DNA from: Lycorma delicatula
Taxonomy: Eukaryota > Arthropoda > Insecta > Hemiptera > Fulgoridae
Reading direction: 5' to 3'
Assembly: GCF_047948215.1 (NCBI RefSeq)
Contig: NC_134461.1
Location: 84,592,103 to 84,656,102, forward strand
Length of the DNA stretch: 64,000 bases
Positions within the stretch are counted from its first letter, which is position 1, and every line of letters begins with the position of its first letter. Shown here piece after piece: positions 10,801-25,800 of the stretch. Position numbers and translations under genes: made by a program. A model generated the notes under the pieces. The model was not told where the DNA came from, ran no database searches, and saw only the letters and a list, made by a program, of their open reading frames with translations.

Positions 10801-13800
10801 TTTAATCCACTCTTAAGCTTTTTGTTTTCTTTACCTTAGGAAAGTTTGATGATATCCATTGGGATGTCTGAGCCTTAATCTATGGTCATAACCCTCATAT
10901 GTAAGTTTCATCACCAATTTTTATGTTCTTAAGAAAGTAAGATTGGCTATTGTCACAGTCTAACACACCCTATCCAGTATAGTGTGAAGCTCTTTTATCT
11001 CAGTTGAGAGCAGCAAGTTGTAGGATTCAACTTGCATAAACTCAATTCTCATGTTAAAATAACACTAGTTGAATTTTTGCCGATATATCATCATCAGCAA
11101 CTTCATAGATAGTCAACTGATATTTTTTCATGATAAGATTATAAATATTTCAGTAATTTCAACATCTTATTTTGGTAAATGTTTAATGATTTTTTACATC
11201 TCTAACTCCTTTAATATCATCACTGAAAGGTTATTCTATTTTACCTATTGTTTCAGCTATTTTATGAGCTGTTGTCAAAACTTGATATATCGTTCAGCAT
11301 GTTTTATTATGAAGGAAGTTATAAAACGTGAAGATAAAATTATATATAAAGATATAAAAACAATGAAGAAAAAATTTAACGAGTGTGTCGGTACATAGAC
11401 ATACTACAGAAGCAAATTTTTTACGCAATATTATGTGAATTATTAATGGTGCAAAATAATGTATATGCAAATACACAAATTATAATTTTTTTTTTTTTAA
11501 TAAATATAAACTAATAATGAAATACACATGTAAAAAATATTTATATACATAAAATGTAGAAAAATTGTAATGTAGAATTGAATGTTAATCATCGGATTCT
11601 GTCACAGTAATTATTGGTTTGTGGTAACTGATTGATACAGATTTTGAGACTATTTTAAGTATCTTGAAAAAAACAGCATGAAAGTTTATGCCATGTTTTG
11701 TTGTAGCTTGCACCTATTGACTATTTGTCGATAAATTAAATATTTAAAAAACTGTTTTAGGTGCTTTTGATTTTTTGTTAACAAGATTGACATTGAAGTC
11801 ACCAGACAAAATAAATGGTAATTCGTGATATTTGTACCCCATCCATTGAACAATTCATTCGTTATACTCTGCTAGTACTCTCTTAAGGAACATATTTATT
11901 ATTTCATCACTTTTTTTAATTTAGTTAAATGCATACAATTACCATAACCAATTTAATGCCGTTTTCCAATTGGCATGTAGCTGAACAAAAATCTCCAATA
12001 TTAGAAGTTTTTAGAACTTATTTCACTTGTAATTGTCTTTGTCTGTAATCAAATTTTGAGATTATCACATTTGTAATGTCATTTTTGTTTTTTATATAAT
12101 GCAACTCCTGCAGCATGATTTTATTCTCTTTTAAATTTAGCAATGCAATTGAAATGTGTCTAGATGCAATAGTATCTATACATAACACGTGGTAGGCATA
12201 TTGAGGGAATCAGCCAGCGCATGATGCTCATTTTTCCTCAGTTGACTCCCCATGTTGAATACTGCGTTAAGAAGCTTCACTTCATAAATATAAAATTTAT
12301 GAAAATTTACAAATTTTATGGAATTTATGAAAGATTGCAGAACAATGACTGACTTTCCTGACATGGAAAAAAAATTTTCATGTACAAAAAGTTCAACTAA
12401 AAGGAACTTACCTCATGACCACAGCTTCTTCAGAAGAAAAAAGTTGAATAATTTTTTGAAAGACCTTATATGAATCAACACAATTAATTTATTAAATTAG
12501 GATGTAAAGTTTCCTTTACTCCTTGTTCAATATAATTCTGTGTTATTTTGTACATTAAAATATTTTGCATGGGGTGACTTTCATAGAATGTATATTACAT
12601 AAATTAGATAGATAATGAAATGAATATTATAATAAAACGATAATTCATGGTCAAAGGAATGATAAAATGGGAAAAATGACAAATTACAGAATTATTAACT
12701 TTGTATATACATCCAATTATTGTAATAAAAAAGGTAATGGTAATACATCCTAATTAAAATCTTCCAGAAATCAAAATTTGCTGCAATTATTTTTACACTA
12801 ATGTAGTAGACAGTGTGTGTTTCATAACCTTTTTCTATCTGATGAATACCAAGTCTGCGCAATAAATTAAAAAAATTTAAACCTGTTGCAAAAAAATTAA
12901 AAAGAACGAAACCATAATGCATTTAACACAATAACAAAAAAGAAAAAAGAATTGTTCATAGATTTATGTTTAGGTTTACATATTTTTTATTCATCCGTTT
13001 TTGTTTATTAGAGAAGACAATTATTCTTTATCTGAAAAGATTCTTTTCCTTTTCTGTAAAAAGGACATAAATTTGTTACATTACTATTTTTACCATTTTG
13101 GCTTCTTTTTTCCTGTATATATTCAATTCATCTTGTTTACATTATTTCCTAATCAAAATTTTTTTTCCGTTATGAGGGTGGGCTAAGAAGTTACTGGCTT
13201 GACATAAAGATGGCATCAGCAGGTTTAATTTCTTATTGGTATTCTGTCGTATCAGCCTTCACTAGGTTTTATACCAAATTTCAGGTTAGTAGCTCTATTA
13301 GTCTAGGTCTACAGCCTTTTGAAAAAGATGCCTTTGTTATTTTCATGAAAATGGAGGAATTGGAAAAACATGTGATTATAAAATACTTCTATATGAATGG
13401 TTTAATGCACAAGAAATATATTCAACACTAAAACTTTCTTCATCATATTCAGTGATAAAACAGTGGGTTTCTGAATTCAAATAAGGTCACAAAAGTACTG
13501 ATGATGACCCATACTCCAGGTGCTCTTATCATTTCAGGTCACAACTCCTGAAATGATAGAGAAAATCCATATAAACGTGCTGGGTGACAGCAGATTAAAA
13601 GCACGTGAGATAGTTGAGATTGATAAAATGTCAAATGAATGTGTAGGCAATATTTTATATTATTATTTGGGCATGGAGAAGCTCTACACAAGGTGAATGC
13701 CATGTTTACTAACGCTTGAGCAAAAGTTGCAATGGAAAATTGTTTCAACTGAAAATTTGGTATTGTACAAGTAGAACCCCAGTGAATTATTGTGTCGATT

Positions 13801-16800
13801 CATAACTGTGGATGAGCGTTGGGTCCACCACTACATTTCTGAAAGTAAACAATCAAAACAATGGACAGAACCAGGTGAACCAACCCCAAAGAAGGCAAAA
13901 ACAGCTTTGTCAGCCAATAAGGTTATGGCGACTGTTTACTGGGATAAAAATTATCTTTATTGATTACCCTGAAAAGGGTAAAACAATGACAATGCATCAG
14001 GTCATTCGTCAATCATCAGAATGGCTAAAATCAGTGAACTGAAGTTTCAGTTACTTTCCCTACTAACTTATTCACCAGATTTAGCATCCAATGATTATCA
14101 CCTATTTACTAACCTCAAAAATTAACTTGGTGGATAACAATTTAAGCTCAACGATGAAGTCATTGATGCTATAAAGGTTGCTTTGAGGAGCTCAATGAAT
14201 TGTATTATAAAGTTGGTTTAACTACATTAGAGCACTATTATTAAAAGTGTATTAGTCTTGTGGAGATTATTTTGAAAAATAAAAGCAAAAAATCCAAAAA
14301 ACTGTTGTTTTCTTTGTCATGTCAGAAACTTTTCAGCCGAATGTAGTTTCTTCAAAAAATAAGACTATTTTATACATAAGTAAGTAATGATTTGTTCTTT
14401 ACTCAAAAATTTCTTTTCAACTTATGTATTGTTTCTCTCCTCCATTCTATTGAGTTTTTGTCTGACTTGTTTTCAATCCCAGAATAATCTGATGTGAAAC
14501 AATTGTTTCCATAAACCTACATGTGTTTAAAAACAGATAAGATAATTTTATCAAATGTTGTGTTAGAACATTACTTTGTTATGTAATGTCTGTTATTGGT
14601 GAAATAGCTGGTGTTATTGGTGAATGGTATAATTGCAAAGAAATTATGTACAAAAACTCATTAATCAGCTGGAATTAGCTTCTTTTTTCATTTTTATGTA
14701 CAGGTATGGTTAAAAAAAATTCAGATGGGTGGGTGACAGTTAACAAGTGATAAATTAGAGAGGTCTTACTGTATTTGAAATGCATCATTGAAATTTAACT
14801 ATAATAATAAGTAAATACTACGGAATTTATTGGTTTTTACTTAAAAATAAAATCTCAACATTTCTCGTTTTTGAGTTGATTGAATGTTGAAATTCACCAT
14901 AGTTATTTAAAAAGTACTTGAAAAACTACAATACAACAGTTTTTAGAAGTTTTTGAGTAAGTAGCAGAGAATTCATTTTATTTTTCAAGGACTTTTGTAC
15001 TAAACATGTACAAAGAAAACTTCTTTTAAATATTGAGCTTTACATACTAATAGTTTGTGATCTTCCTATACTCTAAAAGCCAATTGGTCAACACAGCTTT
15101 TATTGGAAGATTCCAAATCACAGAAATGTGCTCCTAGTCATACTCTTTTAAAAATAAGCCTGTAATGTCTTGTTTTTTTAAAATAACAGTATTAATAGGA
15201 GGTAAGTTCTTAAACTTTTTGACTATTATTTATATATCTTTCTAACATAATATATATTGGTTAATTTCAGAATTTATGCCCAGAGCACATTTGGTTTAGA
15301 ACCATCACATCCTGAAAATAGAGCAATTATGTTTGAAGAAAAAACTTATTCTAAAAAACGTATTGTTGAATTTACTAATGTACTAAGTGGTTATCAGAAT
15401 GCTCAAAAAATTGCTGAAATTTTGCAAGGTATTTTGTTTTAATTCTTCATTATTAATTAATTTCTATGATGTTATTAAAGAAATAAGTATTTATTTTGCC
15501 TGCTGTTATTGTCAGAGATTATATTTTATGATATTAATGTGCATAAATAAGGAACTGTTTATTTCATTTTTTTTTATGTAAAATTCATTAAGCAAAATAT
15601 TTTTGAATTATTTTTCAGTTACTACTTTTATAAAGACGATTAATTATTTTTCCCAATTTTTTCTATATAGTGTTATAATAATCTTAACCTTTTAACATAT
15701 TAGATTTTATTTTGTTAAATATATGTTATAGTGAATTGAAAAGTATACTAAACTTCTTGATATTTTTCATTTATTTAAAAATATTTTTAAAATTAAATGG
15801 AAAATTCTACCCAAATTTGTAATTGAAGCTACTACAATTTATTTTTGTAACTTCAATGTCGTTAATATTTTTATCTTGCACTAATATATGAGGGATATCT
15901 CTAAAGTAAAGACCACTGGGAAATTTCTCTCCTTAAGGTGGACAAACCTGTGTTGTCATACATGGCCATGTTAGTATTGTACACACTGCATTGTTGTTTG
16001 TAAGTTGTCGCATTGCAGTATCTTTGATTGCGTGTGAGTTATGTTATAGAATGAATAGGAAAATCGATGTTGACACCGACTGTGAAATACATGGAGTCAT
16101 CCATTTTTTAAACCATCGTTAAGCTGGCTGAAATTCATAGGCAGTTACTTGCTGTGTCTGGTTATAATGTAATGAATTAAAGAAATTCTGAAAATGGTGT
16201 GAAAGGTTTATAAATGACAGAATTAATGTGCATGATGAAGAAAGTTCGGGGAGGCTCTCGATAATCACTGAGGGACTTGTTGAAATGCATCAATGAAATC
16301 AGAAAAGATCATCACTCAACAATTTCTGACCTGGCCCTTCTTTTTCCAGATATTTCAAGAGCTGTTATTGGTTGCATTGTTCATGACCATTTAGACTTCA
16401 GAAAGGTTTGTGCATGTTGGGTGCCGCATGTCTTTAATGGAACGTCACAAAAAAATTCAAATAGGATCTGCTTTGGAATTTTTGATGTGCTACACAGAAA
16501 AAGGTGATGAATTCCTTAATTCAATTGTTAATGCCAGTGAAACATAGATTTTGTATTACATGTCAGAGAGAAAATGGCAGTCAAGTGAATGGTGTCATCT
16601 TCAGTCACCGACCAGACCAACAAAGGTCAAGCCACCACAGCCATTTGGATGCAGACAGATGGCCACAGTCTTTTGGGATTGGTTTGACATACTGCTAATT
16701 GATTTCATGCCATGTGGAATGACTATAAATACAGAAGTCTACTGCAAAATTGTATGTAAGTTATGGTGCGGCATTCAAAATGGTGATGTGGGCAGCTGAC

Positions 16801-19800
16801 CAACGGCATCGTCCTGCTGCATGATAATGCACATCCACATGTTGTGGATCCGACACGTGATTTACTGAGAATATTTGGATGGGAAATTTATGAACACCCA
16901 CCATATAGTCCAGACATAGCTCCTGATTACCATTTGTTTGGAAAATTAAAAGAATTCCTGAGTGGTAAGCAATTTGTGGGTGACGATGAACTTAAAAACG
17001 CTGTTAATTGGTGGTTAAATGGACTGGCGGCAGAAGAATACGATGAGGGTATATTGAAGCTGCTGTATCACTATGATAAATATCTTAATTCATGTGATAA
17101 TTATATAGAGCAGTAGTATAATGTATGTAGTTAAAGAGAAATAAAAAATATTTATAAAGTTTTCAGAATAAATTTTTTTACCATGAAATGGTTTTTACTT
17201 TAGATATAACCTCTCGTTAAATGTTCACATACATAACCTGTTTTATTGAAATTAGATTCATTGTTTGTAATAAGGAAGATTTTTATATAATGCCTCAAAA
17301 AAACCTTCTGTGTTTTCTATTAATTCTTTTTCTAATAACTGTGTTGTTTAGAATTGATAGTAAGATCTGTTGATAGCAGGTTACACTAATTGTGGTTTAC
17401 TTTCTGAACTTAAAGTACACTTAATAAAGCAAAAAATAATTATAAATATATGAGCATATTATAATCATAGGTCATTGCTGCTAAGTTGTATATAGTATAC
17501 GAGTACCCTGGACATTAGGATTAAATTAAAGTCTTAATAATAATATTTGAAGATGTAAATGTAAAGATATAATTTATTATATTTAAAGTTTTGATTCAAC
17601 TTTTAACCTCTTGTAGCTTATATATTATTTGATGATGTAATTGTTAAAAATATCTTAATTTATTTACCAATAATATAATATAAATTATGTTTTAATTTAC
17701 TAATAGTTAAGAAGTTATTGTTTAATCTTGTTATTTAATGATAATGATGAGGATTTATTTTAGTTATTTGTTGTTTGATGGAAGTTTTATTTAATGGTTT
17801 GAATTTATTACTTTTATCACAGTAATTATCTTTCTTAGAAGGAAAAGGAACTTGCTACAACCTAATAACTCTTAATCATATTCTAATGCAGACTAGCTTT
17901 TCTGTTAATAGTTGATAATAGCACTGATTAGTTCAAATCTATCTTTAACAACTCCTTTTTGTGTCCAAGATGTATTTGAAAATATATCAAGAATTGCCAT
18001 AAGTTGATAAGATTTGCTCTGCTTGTTATGTATGACATTATGAATCACTAATTTCTTTGGCATTCCTTGAAGTGTATTTTCCAGTACAGGTAAAAAATTA
18101 ACGAAGATACAGTATAAAGATTAACCAGTTTTGCCTATTTATTTTACTATTATGACTGACTTGTTTCTATACATATTAAACAAGGAAGATTAGCCTAATC
18201 AAATGCCAGACACTTATCAACAGTCAAACTGAAGATTGATTTATCACTGCGCTAACTGACTATTTTTTTAATTGTTTATTTTCAACATACTTCTGGTTAA
18301 ATTTCTTTCTACTCTACAACAGCCTATCAATGTAGAAGATTGTTTTTATAGTGTAGTAGACCATAAGGAAGTTAAAAGTTACTATTTTTAACTGTAAGGT
18401 AGTATAAAAGAAAAACCTTTTTTTTCCAGATTCTGGAATTTGCAATGAATGTGATCTTTTACGTCAATGTTGTCACTTTCCTGATAGTTCTAATCCTGGA
18501 CAGTTCCCTGATTTAAGTAGTCATTTAACATTTTTTAAGGTAAAGTAACTGTTTATTTATTTTTACATATATAGTTTTCATGTAATTGAGTGCGCCAAGA
18601 TAAAACTTTACTGATAAGTAATTTAACTGGGTTATAATGTAATTATAAATTAATTTTTCAACATATTTCTGTTATATTTATCTAATTTTTTATTTAATAA
18701 ATTTAAGCCTAACTGCTTGGTCCACATACATTTCTAAAAATCTGAAAAAGTTTTTACTTTTTTTTTAAATCAGAGAATTTATTTTGTTTTGAATTTTAAA
18801 ATTTATACTTCTCTTAAAAGAGCACAAAATATAGTTTATTTAATGAATTTTTATAGTTATTGATATAACAATAAAATAATCTTCTACTTTAATGATTTCA
18901 TATAATGAGTATTCATTTTTCCCCCACACTAATGCTATAAAAGCATCTTAGGTAAGATTGTAAACTGTGATAGAGGGGTCTTGCCATTGGTGATGCTCTC
19001 GTAAATGTTTTGTGGAATACCAGTCTGGTATTTCATGCTGGAAAGGGGGAAAGCTCACACAGTTCTTAGCCAGGTGCACAGTGCTGTCTTCTTTTGGCTA
19101 TGCTGCAGGTACAGGACCATCTTAGGTGATACTACCAATGTAGTGGCTGGACTTGCACCCCTCCACCTCTTCATTTAGGGGAGAGAGGCTACATACAAAC
19201 TGATCGCAGGCCTTACAGATAGTTGGAATGCAAGGAATTGGGGTACGAGTTGACTCAGTTCTTGACAAGTTACAGTTTCTTCAAAATATATCTGTGCATG
19301 TGGGCATTGAGATCCTCCGAGTGATTACTGTGGAGGGAAGGACACTGCAGAACATGTGGTGTTCAAGTGCAACCAGTTCTTGCAGCAATGGGAAACGTGC
19401 CAAAGGGTATGGCACATGGTGTCAAAGATATTGTCTGAATTATTTGCACAAAGATAGAAGTACAGGAGTGAAAATTCCCCCCTGTTTTTTCTTTGGATTT
19501 GTGTTGTTTGTATTCAAAGCAGGTCTAGTCCCAAGACATAAAAATTAAAAGAAAAAAGTCTCAAGAAAGAATACCATCCTGGAAATTGAAGAATGTGAAG
19601 TAAGGATGAAATACTAACAGCCAAGGCCACACTTAGCAACTAGTTCCCATTGATCACCTGCGTTAAAAAAATACTGGGTGTCATTCATATTGTTGCCATT
19701 TTTAGAGGCTAATAACCATAGCAGTCAAAACACTATTAGTAATATTAGAAACTTATAGAAAAATAGAAAATTGCAATATAAATGCAGTAAACTCAACCTG

Positions 19801-22800
19801 AGTATATAATGTCAATTTCTACAGCCTTTTTTTTTTTTTTTTAATGAAAATATCTTCTTTATATATAAATGGGAAAATGCCTGTATGATTGTATTTTCTG
19901 CTTCAAAGTCAGGAACTGCTTGGAGAATCTGAATAATCTTTCAATATTGTATTTATTTAATTTTGAGGAATTTTAAAATAAATTCAACATACTGGGATGA
20001 ACATCAACATCACATCTATTTCTGAATGAATACAGTAATTAAAAAACATTACTTTTGTTTATTTGTATTGTAAACAATGATTTAATTAATGTGCTTGTTG
20101 TTTTATGATAACAATTATCCTATATGATTTCTGTAATCACTTTAGTTTTGAAAACATTATTTAATGAGAGGAAGTAAATTATTACAAATTTAAAAAAGTT
20201 TAGTTCTATTATTCTTGTGATGTGAGTTTTGATTTAAAAAAAATTATATTAAACACTTTTTTCTAGAATGCATTTGATCATGATGAGGCCCTTAAAGAAG
20301 GTCGTATTATACCTAGTGCTGGTGTTGATGCAGAATATGACTGTGCTGTTGAAGCACTCAAAGAAATTGAAGTCGAATTGAAAAAATATCTTCAGGAGCA
20401 GTGCACTTATTTTTGTGCAAAGGTAATAGTGATATTACTCTGATATTTTACTAGTTTTTATAGTAAAATAGTACTATTGATGTTAGTTATTATTAGTAGT
20501 TAATTATTTGTGCTTAATTTTGAACATCTTTGTATGTAATTTAATATTAAAGTAAGTAATTGTGAAATTTGTGTATGAATGTACAACTATGGGAGTCAGC
20601 TCCTATTTATGAGTTACAGTTTCTTGGTATCTTTTAATCAAAATCTTTTAATCTTCCGTTGTAAAATAAAACTTGTCAAAATTATACTTTTGGCAAATCA
20701 TGTCATTCTTTCCGTCATTCTCAATTCTTGGAGATTGGCTGTAAAAACTTAATTTGGAATTTTTCAAGTGACTAATTGATTTTAACCATTTTTATAATTT
20801 AATTAGATTATTTTCTCTTTTAAATTTATTTCCTCTTCATCATATTGTAGTTGTAGAGATCTGTCTAGTTCTTTTAGAGAGTATGTAAACATTTTAGATC
20901 AAAATTTTTCATGTAAGGAAATTTTGACACTGATGAAATTTTTTAAAGTCTTAGCTATCCAGTGTCGATAAATGAGTTTAGAAAAATATCAGATATCATT
21001 TTGGTTTTAATTTCATCAAAATCAGATTTTCTGTTTTCTAGATTTGGAATGTTCCATCATTTCTTTTGAAAAAAGAACTCTTGTGTATTTATTGTTCTCT
21101 AAATAGTTTAAACTTATTAAAATTCTATAGACTATCAATTTGACGGATCTCTTTTTATTAAAATTTTAGTCTTAACTAACATTACTTTGCACGAAATACA
21201 GTAATGTTAGTTAAAATTAAATTTTGGCCAACAACCAAAAATATCGCTGAGTGGAAATTTGCCAGGACATTTTGGAAATGTGTAAAAACGATCCTCAATT
21301 TTTGGACAGTGTTGTCACGGGTGATGAAACATGGATGTTCCAGTACAATTCCGAAATGAAGAGGCAAAGTGCCAATTGGCACACCTCTGCATCCCCTTAC
21401 CGCAAGAAGGCTTGAATGAGCAAATCAAAGATCAAGACCATGCTCATTGTGTTTTTTGGCATCAGGGGATCATCCACCATGAGTTTGTATCTCCCAGCAT
21501 AACTGTTAACTCTAAATTTTTACATAGAAGTGCCCAAGAGACTGAGAGCAAGGATCTGGTGTGTCAGACCAGACATCAGCGGCGATTGAAAACTTCACCG
21601 CCAGCCCATGCTGCCTTTCCCATGACCTGGCCAAATCCCCGTTTGAAGTTCCTCCTGAAAGGTCATCATTACAGAACAATTGTCGGCATAAAAGCAGCTT
21701 GTGAAATAGCTTTAAACGCACTTCCTGAACAGGCCTTCCAGGATGCCTTTGCAGAGTGGAAATCCTGTTAGCATCGTCAAGATGTATCTATGCAGGAGGA
21801 CTATATTTTGAAAAATCTTAATGTATTATGTAAATAAATGTTTTTTTATCATACTTGTAGACTTGGTGACATTACTTTCTGGACAGACCTTGTATATGGT
21901 TAACTTGAAAAATCGACTGTCCTTATATCACCATTATTGAATTTGTATGTATAATTGATTTAGATTTAAGTCATTTAAGCTTTTTTTATATTTCTTTATT
22001 GTGATATTAATATGAAAAACGTGTTCATGAAAACAAAATTTATTAACTTTGTGTTCAGTTTTATGTTACACTATTAGAAAAAGAGAAGAAAATGGAATTA
22101 AAAGATCATTATACTACTTTTTCATTCAGATTTCAGAAAGGAGACCATTCTCTTTTGGAAGTAGTGTGTCAAATCTTTTTTTAAAAAAAGGACAATCCTA
22201 ATAGTATCAATAATACGATGCATAAAGAAAATTTCTCTGAAAATCACCTATGAAAACTTTTCAGACATACAAATGAAACTTTTAACATGCATTTTTATTC
22301 TCTAAATATGAGGTGTGTTTTTACCTTAAGATCCATTATAAAATTAAAAAAATATGAGCAGACTTTATTATTTATGCATAAAGCTTCATCTTATTTACTA
22401 CTTTTCTAAACGGCTGCCTTTAACATCATTGTCAAATTTTATGATGCAAGCCACTGTTTAAGGTGAAGAAAAAAATAATAATTGTTAGGAGCTAAGTCAG
22501 GGCTGTAAGAAAGGTGATTGAAGATTTTACTACAAAATCTTTCCAAATACCTCACTATCTGACTGCTGTGTGTGGCTGGGTATTGTTATGTAAAAACAAA
22601 ATCTTGCAGGATAGCATCCCACATTGTTTATTTGTTTTTTTTTATAGCTTTTCAGAGATTTTTTAATGTTTTGCAATATATATGATTTCATAGTAGTTCA
22701 CTACTATGATCTATGATCACTAAATTTATCATGCAGACATCCTTTTTATCCCAAAAAATAGTACTCCGAAAAATATAAGTTTCTTTACCGAACGGTCTTC

Positions 22801-25800
22801 TTTGAACTTCTTCATTTTGTACGATGAGTGTTGCTTTCACATCGACTGCTGCTTTGTCCCGACGCTTGAATAAGAAATCTAGCTTTCATTCCCAATAGCA
22901 GTGTGATTAAATAATTCATCACCTTAATTTTTGTAACACCACAAAAGTTTGTGTGCAGCAGCAAGACATTTTTCCTTGTGTGTGTTTGTTAACATCTTCA
23001 GCACCCATCTCTGCCATACAATTTTTTATATCCAAATTTTTCATTCAGAACTTTATAAGTCAATGGTCGTGAAACATCAAAGACAATTCTGACAGTGAAG
23101 CACCAGTTTTTTTTAAATTTTTTGTCAACTTTTTCACTCAAGTCATCCCGTTATCACTGATGGCTGGCTGCTACATTCTTCATAATATTTTTTTTTCTTT
23201 TCACAAAATGAATGGAAAACTGTCTTATTTAAGTGATATTTATACTATTCAGCCTGTAAATGTCACAATTTTTTGGGCTTCTCATCATACTTCACACTTG
23301 ACAGGATCACGAATTGTAGCATTCATTATAAATAGATGAATATAAACAACTAAAAAATTATTAAACTGTTGTTGCTAACAGCTGCCTATTGATTGAAATA
23401 ATTGAGTTACACAAAAACCATCTGTTTATATTATGTTCATAGGCAGCAAATTCAAAACAGACCTTCCTTTAAAAACACACCTCATAAATATGCATACGGT
23501 TTCCTTCCACCCATGAACTAATGGGTTTCCAGTTCATCTGTTAGTAAAGCTTCCTCTTCCTCCATCCTTTACTTTTAATTTTTTTCCCCTGAATTTGTAC
23601 TATGGAAATTAGTTCAACTGTATGCATATGGCACTGTATACTCTGCTGGGAAAGCTGTGTTGAATCAGCTGATTGCTTGATATAGTGGTGAATATTAGGC
23701 TTGTCCAGGGAATGCAATTTCTATCTGAGTTGCATGAAAAGTCCAACTAATGGCATTGTGCATTTCCGGTTACATGAGGTCTCATATTCCTGCAATTAAA
23801 GATAATAAACTTTTGCCTTGCCTATAATAGAATTGTGCAGATGTGTGTTGCTACTTCAAGATAAACTTCCCAAGTATAACTGGGTTTACAACCTGTTTTG
23901 AAGTGACATAGTCTGAAATAGTATCTGACTTGTAATGATATTAAACATTTACCCAATCAGTCATAAAAATTAATATAGATTATTAGTATGGATGGTTTTT
24001 AAAGAAACATCCCCCCCCCGCGCACGTGCGATTACATTGATAATCATTGAATATGATTATCTATAGATACTGATGTACTTGGGTTGTATATTTCATTTAC
24101 CCTATCAGTAAAGGTAGAATAATTACTTATGAAGTGCTGTAAACGGGAAGAAATAAAAAAAAATTGGTTTTCTTTTGTTAAATTGTTATCATTAACATAT
24201 GTGACGTTTACTGGTTTTGAATACTCACCACCATCCCTCCAAAAAGAAAGAATACTTGTAAAGGTTTGATAATGTGGTAGGCAAAAATAATGATTAATTT
24301 CAATTTCTTTCCAAAAAAAAAAACTTAAAATATTTTTATTAAAATTTTGAAAGGGGAGTTTTTATCTGAAGTGGTAATTTTTTAATATTTTTCTAAAGCA
24401 ACAGAGTATTAAAATAAAAAAAAATCTGTAATAGAATAACCACAAATAACTATCTACAATAATACATTTTATATCATCAGAAATCCAATTCTGTTAAGGA
24501 AAAAGTTTTTCTTAGTAAAATAAATAAGCCATGACTTTTCAAGAAGACATTTCTTTAGGATGCTGGTACAGATTTACAAATTTTACTTAAAATGGGTTAA
24601 TTCCAGCTATATGTAGGTGGTTGTTAATGTTGTAAGTTAGAAATACTTAGCTTAAGATCAACTTTACCCACCGGGTTGGTGTAGTAGTGAACGCATCTTC
24701 CCAAATCAGTTGATTTGGAAGTCGAGAGTTCCAGCGTACAAGTCCTAGTAAAGTCAGATATCTTTACACAGATTTGAATACTAGATCGTGGATACGGGTG
24801 TTCTTTGGTGTTTGGGTTTCAATTAACCACACGTCTCAGGAATGGTCGAACTGAGACTGTACAAGATTACACTTCATTTACACTCATACATATCATCCTC
24901 ACTCATCATCTGAAGTATTATCTGAATGGTAATTACCAGAGGCTAAACAGGAAAAAGAAAGCTTAAGATCAACTATGACAGGGCTTTCAGGCTGTTGTAA
25001 TTTATAATCTTGAAATTTGAAGTGAAAAAATAATTATTAAAATTTTTATATTATGCCGGTTAATTAAAAAAAATATTTCTTTATCTTGCTTATTTCTGTT
25101 ATACAGGTTACTTTTGTGGGTACTGATAAGAAACGCTACCAATTAGAGGTACCTGATTCAGCATGTAAAAGGGCTGGTAGTGAATATGAAATTCAAGGAC
25201 AAAGGAAAGGTTATAAGCGATTTTGGACTCCCAAATGCAAAGTAATATTAATTATTGTTATTTTCTCACTTTATATTATGATAATTTTCCAATAAAAATT
25301 TTGAAGCTTGTTCATTACAATTTTATACAATATATTTACTTAAAACATTTTGTTAGTGAACTGGTTAATAATCATGGCTCAACAAGGCTATCATTAGTTT
25401 CTTAATGGCATTAAATTAAAAAAAAGGAAACATTTTCTACATATTGTTTATTTATTACTTGTAAGATTTATTTACTTGTATTACTGTAAGAATTTATAAT
25501 TTTTTTTATCTATATTTTTATGTTTGATGGTTACTGACAGCTGCATATCTATAAATAATGAAAGTAATAATAAATATTATTATGATAGCTCTGTTGTTAT
25601 TATTATTATTATTAATTTTTATTATAAAATTGTGAAGTTAAAAACAAAACTACTCATCAATAAATTATTAAAAATTTAAAAAAAATCTATCAGAATTAAT
25701 TAAATGATTCTAATGTATAATTTAATCATAGGCTTATTAATCTGTGACCATAGTATTCAACCCACCAATCATGAAATCAGATGTAATTCATTTTTGAATG

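Noticed and set aside
11069..11398. 109-codon forward frame
   Set aside because: Ile/Phe/Tyr-rich product typical of A+T-rich noise; no motif or splice context.
19228..19548. 106-codon forward frame as a host gene
   Set aside because: Another frame of the same bases reads as a LINE zinc-knuckle region, which explains the open frame.
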